A DNA stretch of 64,000 nt from Larus michahellis (GCF_964199755.1 NC_133913.1:7604201-7668200), one strand, 5' to 3'; positions 20,760-33,724 are shown, numbered from the stretch's first letter. Translations and numbers: made by a program. The notes: generated from the letters alone by a model not told the origin.

Positions 20760-22968
20760 GGCGCGGGCGGGGCCGGGCGTGTGTGTCGGGGCCGAGGGGA
20801 CAGCCCCGGATGGGCCCGCCAGGGGGCGCTGCCGCTCCGCCCGCCGGGGCCGCCTCGCCCCAACTGGCCCCGCGCCCCGGGCCGCTTCCCCCGCCCGACC
20901 GGCCCCGGCCCTGGCCCCGCAACCCCGCACTCCCAGCGGGACGCACACAGAAATCCCCCCCAGAAACTGCCGCCGCCGCCGGGGCAGGAATGGTGCCCGG
21001 AGCGCTGGCCGTGTCCGGCGGGGCCCGGCAAGGAGCGATGGCAGCCGCCGGCCCCGCTGGCGCCCGGCCGGGAGCAGCGCCTTTCTGCTCTGCACAGGGC
21101 GGCGGGCGGCAGAGATCCTCCTGCCCACGGGCAGCCGCCCAGCCCTCGCTCCTGCCGCACGGACCGCCCACTGCTGACATGGAACATACAGGGCCTCTTC
21201 TCGGCCTTTTGACTTTCCCCACGAGGATGCCGAGGGAACCCTGAGCAGCTGCTTTTGTCTGCTCTGCGACCATGGGGACTCCAGGGCGCAGTTGCCAATG
21301 CCAAATGGTCCTTAGAAAAGGACAGCCAGAAAGGGTTTCTTATTGTGTTACTCTCTGAAAGCTCAGATATACAATTGAAAACTGAGTCCTCCAGCTCCAG
21401 ATTTTCGCAGATCTTTCATAATGTTCCTGCTAGCCTTACAAAGTCATTGCAGAGGTCAGGAGTTGAAGCTCCCCAGCAGCCGGAGAAGGGCATGTCAAGG
21501 TCAGAGGCACCTTCAAGCGCTTCCCACAGGGCCTCAGTGTTGAGACCATGAGCTTGTTTGACAGGATTCAGCACCTTTGGAATTGAGGCCCAGGAGACAT
21601 GGTAAAATGCTTAGCCTGGACACACTGAGCACAGCCTCAAGGCATGCCAGGTTCCTCCTTGAGGAGTGAGTCAGAAAGGGATTTGCTGAGTTGCTCTCAG
21701 GAGCTGGAGGTCTGAGGGGAGTGAGAGCTGGCAGGAGCCTCTGGCAAGAGACCGTGGGCTCCAGCCAGTCCCTGGGGAACCCTGTGTGGCTCGAATAGCT
21801 GACAGAGATGGTCAAGCCCATGGGCAGAGGCTTCTGAGGAAGAGTGAAGGATCAGCCTAGCTTCTTGTCCTATCTGGACTTGATAACCATGTTTCCAGGC
21901 AACTCTTGGCAGGTGACAAACAAGGTAGAGCAACAGGCATGGCCAGGTCAGTACACGCATCATGGTCACATGGGATTGGCCCCTCTCACCTCTTTCTCCA
22001 TCTGTCTTCCCATGCTTGCTCCTGGCCAAATTGCCTTGATCCTTCCCTTTCACTGTCTCTGCTGCTTCTCTTAAGCATCCCATGTCATGCACAATCCAGA
22101 ATTCATCCACAAGGCATTTTATTGCCTCGTAGGCAAAAACACCCCTGAGTTTAGAAGATGATCCTCTTTTCTTACCCTTCTGGAGGGGGTCATCCCCAGG
22201 CAAAGAAGTAACCAGAATACCTGAAGGGATGGGGAATAGATGTCTGTGATGAAGACGATTGTGCCAGATGTCTTCAGCACACCTGATGTCTCAGGTGGTG
22301 TGCCTGACTCTGGGTAGGATATTTGTAGGAGATGCTCTTTCCAGGGACGTTTGTTTCCCTTGAAGGGCCTCATCCGTGGCCTGGGAAGAAGGCCAATAAT
22401 ATGCCTATGGGGACAGGGAGACAGGCACCCGTTTCCTGTTGCGTTTTGGCTGCTCCTGGTTCTACCTCCTTTCAGCTAGTGCCAAGGGAAAAGGAGCACA
22501 TTGCGGGCTACAAAAGGGCCTGTCTCCAACCCCAGGAGAGGTGGGTGCAGGACCCTGTCTCCGGCTGGTCACTGGAAGGCAGGAGAAGTTCACCACGGAC
22601 ACTCCTCCCGTGTTTGGGGCAGTTTGTCTGGTTGTGATCTCCAGAAGGAGCAAAAAGCAGGAAAACAGCCTGCAGCCTCCTGTTGCCCGACAGCAGACTG
22701 TTTGATAAGACAAGAAGGTAAAGGGGGTAGGACGGGTGAGGTTATGTCCCTCCAGATGCTGTGAATCCTGAGTTATGGAGCATGAGGCGGAGATCAAGGT
22801 GGGCCTAGGCACACAGTGCAAATTCTGCCCATGCTGAGATTCATTTTAGGCATTGTCATCTCTGGAGTTTTCATGGCATTCCCTTAGAAATAAACCACTC
22901 CCACTTTCTGCTGTTCAGCAAAAGAAAGCACAGCATTTCACTTCTAGATCTAGACAAGGATGTGTTTC
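20760..22968. other. Downstream region of TRAV-B1 to the next unit
   Basis: The first 420 bases are CpG-rich. No J segment, exon or repeat family was recognised. Divergence from unit 2 is high to about 21860 and very low after that. Confidence 0.5.
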
Positions 22969-25760
22969 ACAGAATCACAGAATTTCAGAGTTGGAAGGGA
23001 CCTCTAGATATCATCTAGTCCAACTCCCCTGCTAAAGCAGGATTGCCTAGAGCACATTACTCAGAACTGCATCCAGGCGGGTCTTGGAAGTCTCCGAGGA
23101 GGGGACTCCACAACCTCCCTGGGCAGCCTGTTCCAGTGCTCTGTCACCCTCACCGTAAAGAAGTTTTTTCTCATATTTGATCAGAACTTCCTATGTTCCA
23201 GCTTGTGCCCGTTACCCCTCGTCCTGTTATTGGGAACCCCTGAAAAGAGTCTGGCACCATCCTCCTTCAACCCACCCTTTAAATACTTGTATGCCATAAT
23301 AAGGTCTCCCCTCAGCCTTCTCTTCTCCAGGCTAAAGAGTCCCAGCTCTCTCAGCCTTTCCTCAGAAGGGAGGTGCTCCAATCCCTCACTCATCTTTGTT
23401 GCCCTACGCTGGACTCTCCCCAGTAGTTCCCTGTCTCTCTTGAACTGGGGAGCCCAGAACTGGACGCATTATCCCAGTTCTGGCCTCACCAGTGCAGAGG
23501 AAAGGGGGAGAATGACCTCCCTTGACCTGCTGGCCGCGCTCTTCCCTGTGGAGCCCAGAATTCTGTTGGCCTTCTTGGCAGCAAGGGCACATTGCTTGCT
23601 CATGGATAATTTGCTGTCTACCAAGACCCCCAGATCCTTTTCTCCAGAACTGCTTTCCGGGAGGTCCACCCCTAACCTATATTGGTGCCTGACATTCTTC
23701 CTCCCCAGGTGCAGGACCCTACACTTGTCCTTGTTGAACCTCATTACGTTCTTCTCTGCCCAGCTCTCCAGCCTGTCTAGGTCACACTGGATGGCAGCAC
23801 GGCTATCTATCTGGGGTGTCAGTCACCCCAACAAGTTTGGTATCATCAGTGAACTTGCTGAGGATACACTGTCCCCTCCTCCAGGTCGTTGATGAATATG
23901 TTAAACAATACTGGTCCAAGTATCGACCGCGGGGGGACACCACTGGTTATGGGCCTCCAACTCAACCCTGCTCCATTAATCGCAACCCTCTGGGTCCTGT
24001 TACACAGCCAGCTCTCAATCCACCTCACTGTCCCCTCATCTAGTCTACACTTCCTCAGTTTCCTAAGGAGGATGTTACGAGAGACAGTGTCAAAAGCCTT
24101 GCTGAAGTCAAGGTAGATGACACCTGCTGCTCTGCCCTCATGCAGCCAACCAGTTATAACACCATAGATGGCTATGAGATTGGTCAAGCATGATTTACCC
24201 TTGGTAAATCCATGTTGGCCACTTCCAATAACTTCCTGCTCCTGAACATGCTTGGATATGACATCCAGAACGAGTCGCTCCATTACCTTCCCAGGGACGG
24301 AGGTGAGACTAACCGGTCTGTAGTTCCCTGAGTCCTCCTTCTTGCCCTTTTTGAAGACTGGAGTGATATTGGCCTTCCTCTGGTCCTCAGGCACCTCTTC
24401 TGTTCTCCATGACCTTTCAAAGATGATGGAGAGTGGCCAAGCAATGACATGTGCCAGCTCTCTCAGCACTCGCGGGTGCATCTCGTCAGGGCCCACAGAC
24501 TTTTGGATGTCAGTTTGGCCAAGTGGTCTCTAACCTGATCTTCCTCTACTGGGGAAAACTCCTCCTCTCTCCAGACCTTCCCCCTTGCCTCCAGAGCCTG
24601 GGATTCATGAGGGACAGGTTCAGCAGTGAAGACTCAAGCAAAGGCGGCATTCAGTAGCTCTGCCTTCTCTGTGTCTTCCACCACTAGGGCGCCCACCTCA
24701 TTCGTTAGTGGGCCTACATTTTCCCTAGTCTTCCTTTTTCTATTGATATACTGAAAGAACCTCTTCCTGTTATCTTTAACTGCGGTGGCCAAGATGAGTT
24801 CTGCTTGAGCTTTGGCCCTTCTAATTTTTGCCCTGCATGGCTTATCTACATCTCGGCATTTTTCTTAAGTAGACAACCCCCTTGTCCAAAGATCATAAAC
24901 TTTCCTTTTTTTCTTGTGTCGTGGTTTGGCCTCAGACGGCAACAAAGAACCACGTACCTCTCACTCAGGTCTTCCCAATACAGGAAGAATCAGAAGAAAA
25001 AGGCAGGACTCTTGGGTTGAGACAAAGGCAGTTTAACAGAACAGCAAAGGGAACAAGCAAACACCAACAATAACACGGATAGAGGAATATACAAACACGA
25101 TGACGGAACCCCTGCTCCCAGCCGCTCACCAGCAGACCCTGGACAGCCCAGCCCGATCCAAGCAGCAAATTCCTGTCCCCTCCCCCAGCAGCTCAGGGTG
25201 GGCATGGCTCACATGGCATGGAATACCAGGAAAAATTAACCCTATCCCTGCCGGAACCAGGACATCCTGAGGTCCAGCCAAAGCTCTCTATTTAGCCAGG
25301 CTGGTCTACTTCCCTGTCTGGTCGTTTTTTGGGGCTTGGGGATGGCCTTCTCCTGTGCTTTTAAGAGTTCCTCTTTGAAGTAAGACCAGCCTTCCCCGGC
25401 ACTTTTGCCCTTCAGGATTGTCCCCCAAGGCACACTCTCAGCCATGCTCCTAAGCAGGCCAAAGTCCGCCCTTCGGAAATCTAAGGTGGCAGTTCTGCTG
25501 GCTCCCCGCCTTGCTTCACCGAGAATTGAAAATTCTATCATTTCATGATCACTCTGCCCAGGATGACCTCCAATCCTTACATCCCCTACGAGACCTTCCC
25601 TGTTAACAAGCAGCAGGTCCAGTGGGGCACTTTCCCTAGTCAGCTCCCTCAGCAGCTGCGTTAGGAAGTTGTCTTCCACGCACTCCAGGAACCTCCGGGA
25701 CTGTTCCCTCTCTGCTGTGTTATATTTCCAGCAGACATCTGGGAAGTTGAAGTCCCCATG
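22969..25760 (-). mobile_element. CR1 LINE, 5'-truncated, with nested solo LTR (copy 2)
   Basis: The 3' end of the element is visible here: ACAGAATCACAGAATTTCAG at 22969 onward is the reverse complement of the typical CR1 tail. RT is at 23846-24496, the C-terminal part at 23469-23744, and endonuclease sequence lies right of the LTR. The frameshift before FTDD is shared with copy 1. Confidence 0.94.
24917..25264 (-). mobile_element. Solo LTR inside the CR1 (copy 2)
   Basis: Same element, length and insertion site as 1873-2220, so it was copied with the unit. Confidence 0.9.
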
Positions 25761-26759
25761 TTTGTGGCAGTGTTGCCAAGTTTGCCAAGTGATATATACA
25801 GCTCAGCATAGCACAGGTCGGGGCCTACTCAGGTCAGGTTAACTTAACGACAATGAGCAGTTGGTTCTCTCTGCCGTGAGTGGTGCATGGGATCACTCTG
25901 GACTTCATGTGGAAAGGTGGTGGGAGAAGGGGTCCCCACCTGCAGTACCCCCACCCCTTCACGTGCCCTTTCAGCTGTGGGCGCAGGGCTGCCCTATCCA
26001 CAGCCCTCGCAGTGCAGCACCCCAATGGGTGTCCCATGTTCTCCCTCGGAGTGGGGGTGACCCACCCATCTTCATCCTGCTCCCTGCTGACCCCTCACCC
26101 TTTCCCTAGAGTAGAAGTAGGTTGTCCTTGTCATCTCTGGGTTTGTGACATCTAAGAGCGGTTCTGGATCCCACCAGAACAGGACATGGCCAGAAGCCCG
26201 GGGCTGCTGCACAGGAGGGTTCCTTTCCTAACTGGGGGAATTTGGGGGAGAGGCATTGTTCCCAAGCAGATGAGGAAAGAAAGGGGAGAAGTGAGAGAAA
26301 CAGAAGAGAATTCTGTTCCCAAAAGAAACAGCAACATCCTACACAACTGAGGAGCACAGAGAGAAAATATGAAACCTCATTGAGTAAAGCCCTAACGTCA
26401 CAAATGGCCCAGCAGTGCGTGTGCAGAAGAGCAGGGGATTATAACTGGGGAGGTGGGGACTGTACTGTGAGCTCACTGGGAACAGCCTCTTCCCACCACT
26501 GGGACACGCAGAGCCCCCAGGGACACAAAACATGGACAGGCTGAGAATGCCACTGGCTGAGGGAGCCACAGGTGTTGCTGCTGGAGGAGGGAGAAACCCA
26601 GAAGCAGCATCTGAGGCACAGGAAGAACAGATCTCTGCTCTTCCCCGCTGCTTCCTTGGCTCCCCCAACAGCGTTGTTTCCGGCAGCTCTGTTATCTCGG
26701 GGCTGGGAGGGGGTTTTCTGACTCTGTCTCACTCCACAAAGAGGCGGGTTGATGTCGAC
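25761..26759 (+). promoter_or_regulatory. Upstream region of TRAV-A2
   Basis: Matches 2717-3718 apart from a 3-base deletion near 26385 and a few substitutions. The CRE-like TAACGTCAC is at about 26393. No gene is recognised. Confidence 0.35.
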
Positions 26760-27985
26760 ATGCACCTCGGATCTCTCATCCTCACGGCCTTCCTGGGGCA
26801 ACTGCTGGGTAAGTCCTGGTTTTCTATAAACGCATCCTTCTTCCCCCAAGGAAACCCTTGCCAGCCTGATCAGGATCATGCAGAGAACTACCCTTGAATT
26901 ACAGGAAAACACTGTGAAATACCAGCTCACATTTGTGGTTTTGCATCTCTTTTCTCAAGATGCTCTTACTGTTTGAAAGGAGAGAGAAGAGATACCTCAG
27001 ACCTCTTCTGCTGCTCTTCTCTCACCTTCAATGCCTTTCTCTCTGCCTCTCTCTTCTGATCCACCTGCTCTCACCACAGGAGATCTCAGCGCTCTCTCTC
27101 ACTCTCACATGTCTCCCTTTCCAGTGCAAATCAGTAGATCCTGTCAAAGCTCTTACAGGGACTTTAAAGCTCTCATCCCACTGACATTAACTGGGTGTCC
27201 CATTCTGCCTCCTGGCTGGCACATGTCTGCCGTGGCTTCCACTTTTCTCCTGGATGTTGACACAGCCAGGGATCCCTCTTTTCAAGTTCACCATTGTATA
27301 TACTCAGGGAGCTGGGAGCCCTCGGAGATGGGATGAATGGGGAAGCAGGGTGAATCTTTTTGCCATAGCTGCATGGGCCCCTTTACCTGCTGGAGGGTTG
27401 CTGGTCCCAGCACATGAAGGTCAGGCATGACAGACTGTTCCCTGCTCCACTGAGCAGCAGGAACAGGAGCAGGCAGGAGGAGAAGGGACACAGCACAGCT
27501 CTCCTCAGGGTTCACGTTGGGCTTAGAGCCCGGAGCTGCTGCCCAAAAGTACTCTCCACCTGGCTTTCCCCCTGCCTTTAGGATTTTCCTGCAGGGCAAT
27601 GGACAGGGAGCATTCTCTACAAGGGTTTTTTATCCAATCCTGGTTTGCTTCCCAAAGCCATTCCCTGACGAGCTGCTGACCTTCACTTCCTTCCAGGCAC
27701 CATGGGACAGATCACTGTCACCCAGCAAGAAGCACAAGTCACAGTGAAGCAGGGAGACACCTTCCAGACAACATGCACATACCAGACCTCCTACTCTCCA
27801 GTCTTGCTCTGGTACCATCAGAGGAAAGGACAAGCCCCACAGCGTATCTCCTATCAGGCAGCAGCTGGCCACAGGCGCAGTGGCCGTCTCACCACCGTGC
27901 TGAACACCACCGAGAAATACAGCCTCCTGCAGCTGGAGAAAGTCGAGCTCTCTGACAGTGCCTTGTACCTCTGTGCTGTGCAAGA
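26760..27985 (+). CDS. TRAV: T-cell receptor alpha V gene, family A (TRAV-A2)
   Basis: Leader exon 26760-26808 and V exon 27697-27985, with the same splice phases and landmarks as TRAV-A1. The V domain appears to differ from TRAV-A1 by one residue: Ser replaces Phe just before the YQAAAG CDR2 block. All conserved Cys and Trp positions are kept. Open and followed by an intact RSS. It adds almost no germline diversity beyond TRAV-A1. Confidence 0.92.
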
Positions 27986-28024
27986 CACCGTGGTGCAGGG
28001 AGCTTCCTTGGCTGTGCAAGAACC
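27986..28024 (+). other. V recombination signal sequence (23-RSS) of TRAV-A2
   Basis: Identical to that of TRAV-A1: CACCGTG, 23-base spacer, GCAAGAACC. Confidence 0.93.
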
Positions 28025-29435
28025 CAGGGGAGGGAGGGGACGTGTCTGTGCAAGGCTGAGGGTGAGGGAAGGGGCTGTCAGGTGTGCCCTGGCAGTGCTG
28101 CTTCCCCTGTTCACCCAGGGATCTGCAGGACAAGATTCTCTTCCAGGAGAGGACAGTGTCAGTGACCTGAGAAGAAAGAGAAAGTGGTGAAAGACTCTCA
28201 GGTTCCCTTGTTTTCACCAGGGGTTATGAGGTTGTTTTGCCCAATGGCTCTGGTGAGCTGGTGGGCAATGCAGGAGGTTGTGGGGGTTTGTGCAATGGTT
28301 CCTCACTGCTGCTCTTTGCTTTCTGGATCTCCCTGCTGCACACTGCTTCTGTAGGGTTTCCTGTGGGCCTGTCTCTTTGAGTCTTTCCTCTGAGATGTGT
28401 CCCTTAGAGGTTGGAGTTCAAAGAAAGATGGAAAACCTGCCCTCAGGCAATGGTCCTTCCTGGAATTACAAGATTACAATCATTTTCAAAAATACTCAGA
28501 ACCACCTTGTGGACCCTCCAGTTGCTGCATGGCCGTGTGCTGAGGTCTGGAGGACCTGCTCTCCCCATTGCACTCCCCCCATCCTTGGAGGCCTTCTCAT
28601 GCAGTACCTCATAGGCTTCCCGCAGCCCTGCCCAATTTCTTCTGCAGTGTGACCAGGCTGTACAGCTCTATCCATGATCTCCATAGGGGAGGAGACCACC
28701 AAGCAGAGGTGGACAACATGCCCTGCCAGGAGAAGAGCTGGCCTAGGGGAAAGATACTTTGTGATTCCAACATCAACCTGGGAGTCCCCTTAGCCCTGCA
28801 CATCTGTGCAACTGCTGGGCTGTGCAGGGGACTCTTTGGGGGCAGAAGGTGTATGGGTGGCCTGCCCTTACTATCCTTGCCCTTGGGTTCAGGCCGTGCT
28901 CCCTCTTTCAGGGGACAAGTGGGGGGATTAGGATGAGAAGGTCAGGGGTCGTTCTGATGACTTTTTCTCAAACCATCTTCGCTCCTGCATCCTTGGGGGT
29001 CATCTTCTGACTGAGCTTCATTTCCCGCCACAGGGCTATCCAGAGCAGAAGGAATTCCCTTCTGCACAGGCTTGTGAGCTGCTGACCTCTCAGAGCCTCC
29101 AGCAGCACTGGGGAGCACTCTCTAAGGGAAAGCAATGGTCAGTCTCCTTGTTGCAGGACGTGTTATGACGCCAAGAGATTGTAAGTGAGCAGAGATGCTG
29201 GAATACAGGGCCTGACACCCACTGGCTGTGGAGGAGATGAGTATATCTTCCTCAGCTCCAAGGGACAGTGATTGGAAGAGACCCATTGCCCTGTAGCCCA
29301 CCCTCCCCTTCCTCTTCTGCTTGTGCCCTCACCTTATCCCCCACCACCCAAGACAATGCCTTTCTTCCTTAGCATACAAGACAAGGTCCACCATGAAAAG
29401 GATGAGATGGAAGCAGAGGTCAGCATGCAGAAAAC
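28025..29435. other. Spacer between TRAV-A2 and keratin K1b
   Basis: Equivalent of 4984-6394; only scattered substitutions and no gene recognised. Confidence 0.55.
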
Positions 29436-29819
29436 TTTAATGACTTTGAGGTGGAAAGAAGTTCACTTGTAGAGGAGGCGGCCAGAGCAGGGAGAGGATC
29501 AGCAGCTGCCAAAACTCTGCTGCCATTGCCCACAGTTGAGATCCCACAGGCCTGTCCCACAGAGGGAGAGGGGCCAGCAGATGCCCCACGGTGGCTTTGC
29601 AGGTCTTACAACCCCAAAAAACAGAAGACAAGAAGGAGATGGGAGAGAAGATAAGGCAGGGAAGTTAGACTTTGGCCACATTTTCAGAGCGCCCCAGCAG
29701 CTCTCCTTTGGAAGGGCAGCAATGGATGCTCAGCCTCCCTAAAATCAATGGCCAGGAGCTTTGTCCTGAATCCAGCATCAGGTACCTGGGGGTCCTTGTC
29801 AGGGCTGTCACCAGCGCAT

Positions 29820-30125
29820 TTAGCAGGGGGGGCACCTTCTGCCATAGTAGCAGCTGGAAATGCCAGAGAGGTCACAGCACCCAGAGTTGATGGGCACTCC
29901 ATCACAGCTGAGGATGCTGCCAACGGCAGCAGAGGTGGAGGATCCCACAGCGGTGTTCTGTGGGAAGGAGCTGAGGATGGGGCCAGGCAGGGTCACTACA
30001 ACAGGTGGGGGCGCAATGAGAACAGTGGAGTTCTGGCACTGCCTGACCCAGGGCTCATTGCAGCTGTTGGCCAGTGGGGTCGGGCCACAGGCCCAGCAGG
30101 GCTGGCACTGGTCATAGCAGGACTT
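29820..30125 (-). pseudogene. Feather beta-keratin with lost start codon (K1b)
   Basis: The 101-codon reading frame is intact and nearly the same as K1a, but the initiator is AAG (30123-30125 read CTT on the + strand) instead of ATG. The protein has no other Met, and neither the 21-base leader nor the 5' UTR exon offers an ATG, so it should not be translated. Promoter, splice sites and the ATTAAA signal (29436-29441) are kept, so a non-coding transcript is possible. K1c has the same change. Confidence 0.88.
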
Positions 30126-30585
30126 GTCTCTGGGCTGCAGGAGCACCTGGGAGAGAGGGCAGAGAGGCAGTAGAGTACATGCACATGTGAGGAACAGTCT
30201 GCCAGGAGTCTGTCGCTCCACCACAAGCATGTCAAAGGCATCTGCTGAGCCAGGAGCTAGAAACTGTGCAGTGAGGCAAAAGGGTTACCAGACACAGTAC
30301 TGTGAGGATCACCCAGGCCCAACCAGGCTGCTGCCAGTCTTTGCAGTGAAGGGCAACCTCAGCCAAGTGCCAAGTCCTCTTTCAAGACAATGCAAAGTGT
30401 CTCCAGGCCCAAGGAGGCTGCTGCCTATCTCTTAAGAGAACAGCTCCCTCAACCAAGTCCCAGACACTCTCTACTCAGACCTTCTTCCCCTTCTCATGGA
30501 GAGCAGCACCGCAGCCCACTATAGGAGGGAGGAGTACACATCTGCATGAGCAGAAAACAATGCAGGGAAAGGGCTTCCGACTCAC

Positions 30586-30652
30586 CTCGTTCCCAAGGAG
30601 AAGGAGGAGAAAGAAGTGGATGGGAGAACAAGGAGCTGGGCTGGCTTTTATT
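30586..30652 (-). promoter_or_regulatory. Promoter and 5' UTR exon of K1b
   Basis: AATAAAAG box at 30645-30652, donor GTGAGT at the 3' end of the exon (30580-30585 on the + strand). Same as K1a. Confidence 0.65.
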
Positions 30653-31066
30653 TTGGCCCTGACCTGCCCTGGGCCCAGAGGTAGGTTCTACAGAAGTGGC
30701 AATTGTCGAAGCTGCTCATGATGAACAGGAAACATCCCAGCTAATGACATGGGCTGTGTGGTTGTTTTCCCAATGCCGCCTTCTCATTTCCTGGCTTATG
30801 CTGTCCACCATCCCTCACGGAGGCTTCTTCTGAGTGCTGGGATTGTGAGATCCCATGGGGGGGAATGTGTCAGTGATAGCAGAATGTGTCAGTGAAGCAG
30901 AAGCCTCAGCTCAAGTGCTGGATGGGTGCAGTGCAGGCAAGTGATGTTGTCCTGGGACACACTGGAGAGTGGTCTGTGGCTGCATTGACAGGAAGGGGCC
31001 AAACTACTCCCAACCCTGCAATCCTTGGTTGGTCTCCCAAGGACGTGCCTTGTCTTTCTTTCCCTC
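30653..31066. other. Upstream flank of K1b to the provirus
   Basis: Equivalent of 7612-8026; non-coding. A small indel near 30893 shortens the GTGTCAGTGATAGCA repeat. Confidence 0.55.
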
Positions 31067-31389
31067 TGTCCTGGTTCCGGCGGGGATAGGGTTAATTTTT
31101 CCTGGTATTCCATGCCATGTGAGCCATGCCCACCCTGAGCTGCCAGAGGAGGGCTGGGGCATCCTGGTCTGGTCGGGGAGCGGCGGGGGAGCTGCAGTTC
31201 CCTCATCGGGTTTGTATATTCCTCTCTCAGTGTTATTGTCGTTTCTTGCTTGTTCCCTTTGCTGTTCTGTTAAACTGCCTTTGTCTCAACCCAAGAGTCT
31301 TGCCTTTTTCTTCTGGTTCTTCTTGTATTGGGAAGGCCCGAGTGAGCGGCTCGTGGTTCTCTGTTGCCATCTGAGGCTAAACCACAACA
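31067..31389 (+). repeat. 5' LTR of provirus copy 2
   Basis: Same 323-base LTR as copy 1, with TGTCCTGG and ACAACA ends. The lysine primer site follows at 31398-31415. Confidence 0.92.
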
Positions 31390-31511
31390 GTCCTTTTTGG
31401 CGCCCAACGTGGGGCTCGAAGGGTTGAGATAATGACAGAATCCAACTAGAGCTTGGAAAAACAAATTTGTTGTATGCATTTATCTTATTAGGCAAATAGT
31501 CGCTGGTCATC

Positions 31512-32948
31512 ATGTTGCTTGGTTTGTTCTCATGGCTGTGTTATGTGAATTCCTATATGGCTTATGTACTCCCTGCGATGATTTTTGTTACTTCTGGGAG
31601 AGGGATGAGGATTATCATTTTGCTGTCCTGTGCAATATCGGTTTATGAGATGATAACATCACTTGTTAGACAGTTACTTTGGGGCTTTTATGTGGTGTTG
31701 CTGTCCTGTCCGTACCTTGGGCACCGTCTCTCAGAATTTATTAATACTTACACCCAGTCTGTGGGGGAAACAGGGGGGGACACTTTCCCCAGCTCTTTTG
31801 CCTCCCTTTTCTCCTTTGGGTCAGGTATGACAGCTTTTGAGAATTTTGAATATCCTTGGGATACTCAAACCACCCTGATCCTATTGTTATGTCTGCTGAA
31901 TGTGTTCCAGGTCCTGTTTAAGGTTAAACAGCTATTCAAGACTACCACCCGGAGGTCTGTTCCGAGGCTGGATAGTCAGGGGTGGCACGGCATGTGGGAG
32001 AACATGGGCAGGTACCTAGAGAACTACTCACCTCCAATGGTCTGGGACTTCACCCCTGAACAATTACAGGACCCTGATAAAGTGGTAGAATATTTGAAGG
32101 GAAAATGCTGTGGCTATTCTGGAGAGGCACAACTCACCGCGCTGTGCTGGGCCCTGGCCAGTATTTACCAGGCACTGCTCAGTATTATGCAGCACCCTCA
32201 GGGGGAAGAGATGGAAACCAAACCAGCAGCCATTGCGGCTACTGCAACCCCTGCGGCAGCCACTGTGGCTACTGCAACCCCTGCGGCAGCCACTGTGGCT
32301 ACTGCAACCCCTGCGACAGACACTGTGGCTACTGCAACCCCGGTGGCAGCCACTGTGGCTACTGCAACCCCTGCGACAGACACTGTGGCTACTCCAACCC
32401 CTGTGGCAGCCACTGTGGCTACTCCAGCCCGTGTGGAAGCCACTGCCACTGAACCAGGGAAACAACCCGTGCCAGTATCAGTTGCCCCCATTCAGAAGAA
32501 GAAGTACACGAAGAAATCAGTTCGCTTAGTAAGAGATGATGATGAACCAGGGTCATCACGAGAGCAGGAGGAAGAGGCAGAACCAGAGATAATTACTCGA
32601 TCCCTATCCTTGAGTGAGCTGCGGGATATGCGAAAAGATTTCAGCCGACTTTCAAGCGAGCACATTGTCACCTGGCTGCTCCGGTGCTGGGATAATGGGG
32701 CCAGTAGCCTGGAATTAGAGGGTAGGGAGGCCAGGCAGCTGGGATCCCTGTCTAGGGAAGGCGGCATTGACAAGGCAATTGGGAAGAAGACCCAAGCCCT
32801 CAGCCTCTGGAAACGACTCCTGTTAGGCGTGAGGGAGAGGTACCCCTTCAGTGAGGATGTTGTATGTCAGCCAAGCAAGTGGACTACCATGGAAAGAGGT
32901 ATCCAGTACCTGAGAGAATTAGCTGTGGCGGGAGGTGATTTATTATGA
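31512..32948 (+). pseudogene. gag: gag-like frame of provirus copy 2
   Basis: Same 478-codon frame as copy 1, with the hydrophobic N-terminus, the 30-base repeat (32226-32445) and the stop at the same frameshift. The +1 continuation lies at 32935-33534. Confidence 0.72.
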
Positions 32949-33724
32949 CTTGGACAATGCAGACTTACCCACAGACCCTGATGAGGTGCAATGTACAAGG
33001 CCCATGTGGCGGAAGTTTGTACGGAGCGCACCATCGTCATATGCCAACTCACTGGCAGTAATGGAATGGAAAGGTGAAGAGGGACCAACGGTGGAAGAGG
33101 TAGCTGGCCGGCTCCAGCGATATGAAGAAAGTCTCTCTTCCCCCCTTGTCTCAGCTGTGGAGAAACTGTCGCAGAAGGTCCAGCAACTTGAAGAGAATAT
33201 CTCCTACTCCCCACCTGCACGGGCCAGCGTCTCAGCTATTAGAAGCAGGCATTTCCCCACTCAAGAGAGAGACTACAGAGGGTACACACCACAAGGCACC
33301 CTGTGGTTCTACCTGCGTGACCACGGAGAGGACATAAGGAAGTGGGATGGTCAACCTACTTTGATCCTGAGGATATGGGTACAGGAGTTGCAAGGAAGAA
33401 CAACCACAAAAGGGGATCCCTCCAGGAAAAGTGTGCCCCAGTTTCCAGTAGGCAGTACCCCAGGCAGAGCAGGAGGCCTGATTTTTCTTCTGATCCTCTT
33501 GAAGGAACTTCCAAGTCATTTCTGCAAGAAGTGAGTATTGGATACTATGACCAGGATTAGAGGGGCCCTGCCTCCGGCCAGGTGGAGGAAAGGGACAAGC
33601 AGGTTTATTGGACGGTGTGGATTCGATGGCCTGGCACATCAGACCCCCAGGAGTATAAGGCTCAAGTGGACACGGGTGCACAGTGTACTTTAATACCATC
33701 AAGCTATAGAGGGGCAGAACCCAT

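Larger units (their letters stand above)
19330..21180. other. CpG-rich stretches around TRAV-B1
   Basis: Two CpG-dense blocks, about 19330-19620 (upstream and leader) and about 20560-21180 (V exon 3' half, RSS and beyond), are separated by a pyrimidine-rich, CpG-poor intron. The many long open frames here on both strands follow from the scarcity of AT-rich stop codons and are not genes. Confidence 0.75.
1..22969. repeat. Tandem segmental duplication, unit 1 (about 23 kb)
   Basis: The same order of elements recurs at an offset of 23035-23044 bases at the left end and about 23040 further right. Small indels change the offset; for example, copy 1 lacks 9 bases near 86 and copy 2 lacks 3 near 26385. 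The first base of the window already lies inside the CR1 that opens the unit, so the true left edge is outside. From about 8 to 17 kb units 1 and 2 differ at only about 17 positions by eye, but around 19.3-21.9 kb they diverge clearly. The unit carries TRAV-A1, K1a, a provirus, an olfactory-receptor relic, K2a and TRAV-B1. Confidence 0.95.

Noticed and set aside
20401..21304. Open frames of 140-270 codons on both strands around TRAV-B1, and the same near 43193-44286.
   Set aside because: They lie in CpG-rich DNA where stop codons are rare, overlap one another in up to five frames, and only the part matching the V exon has protein-family features.
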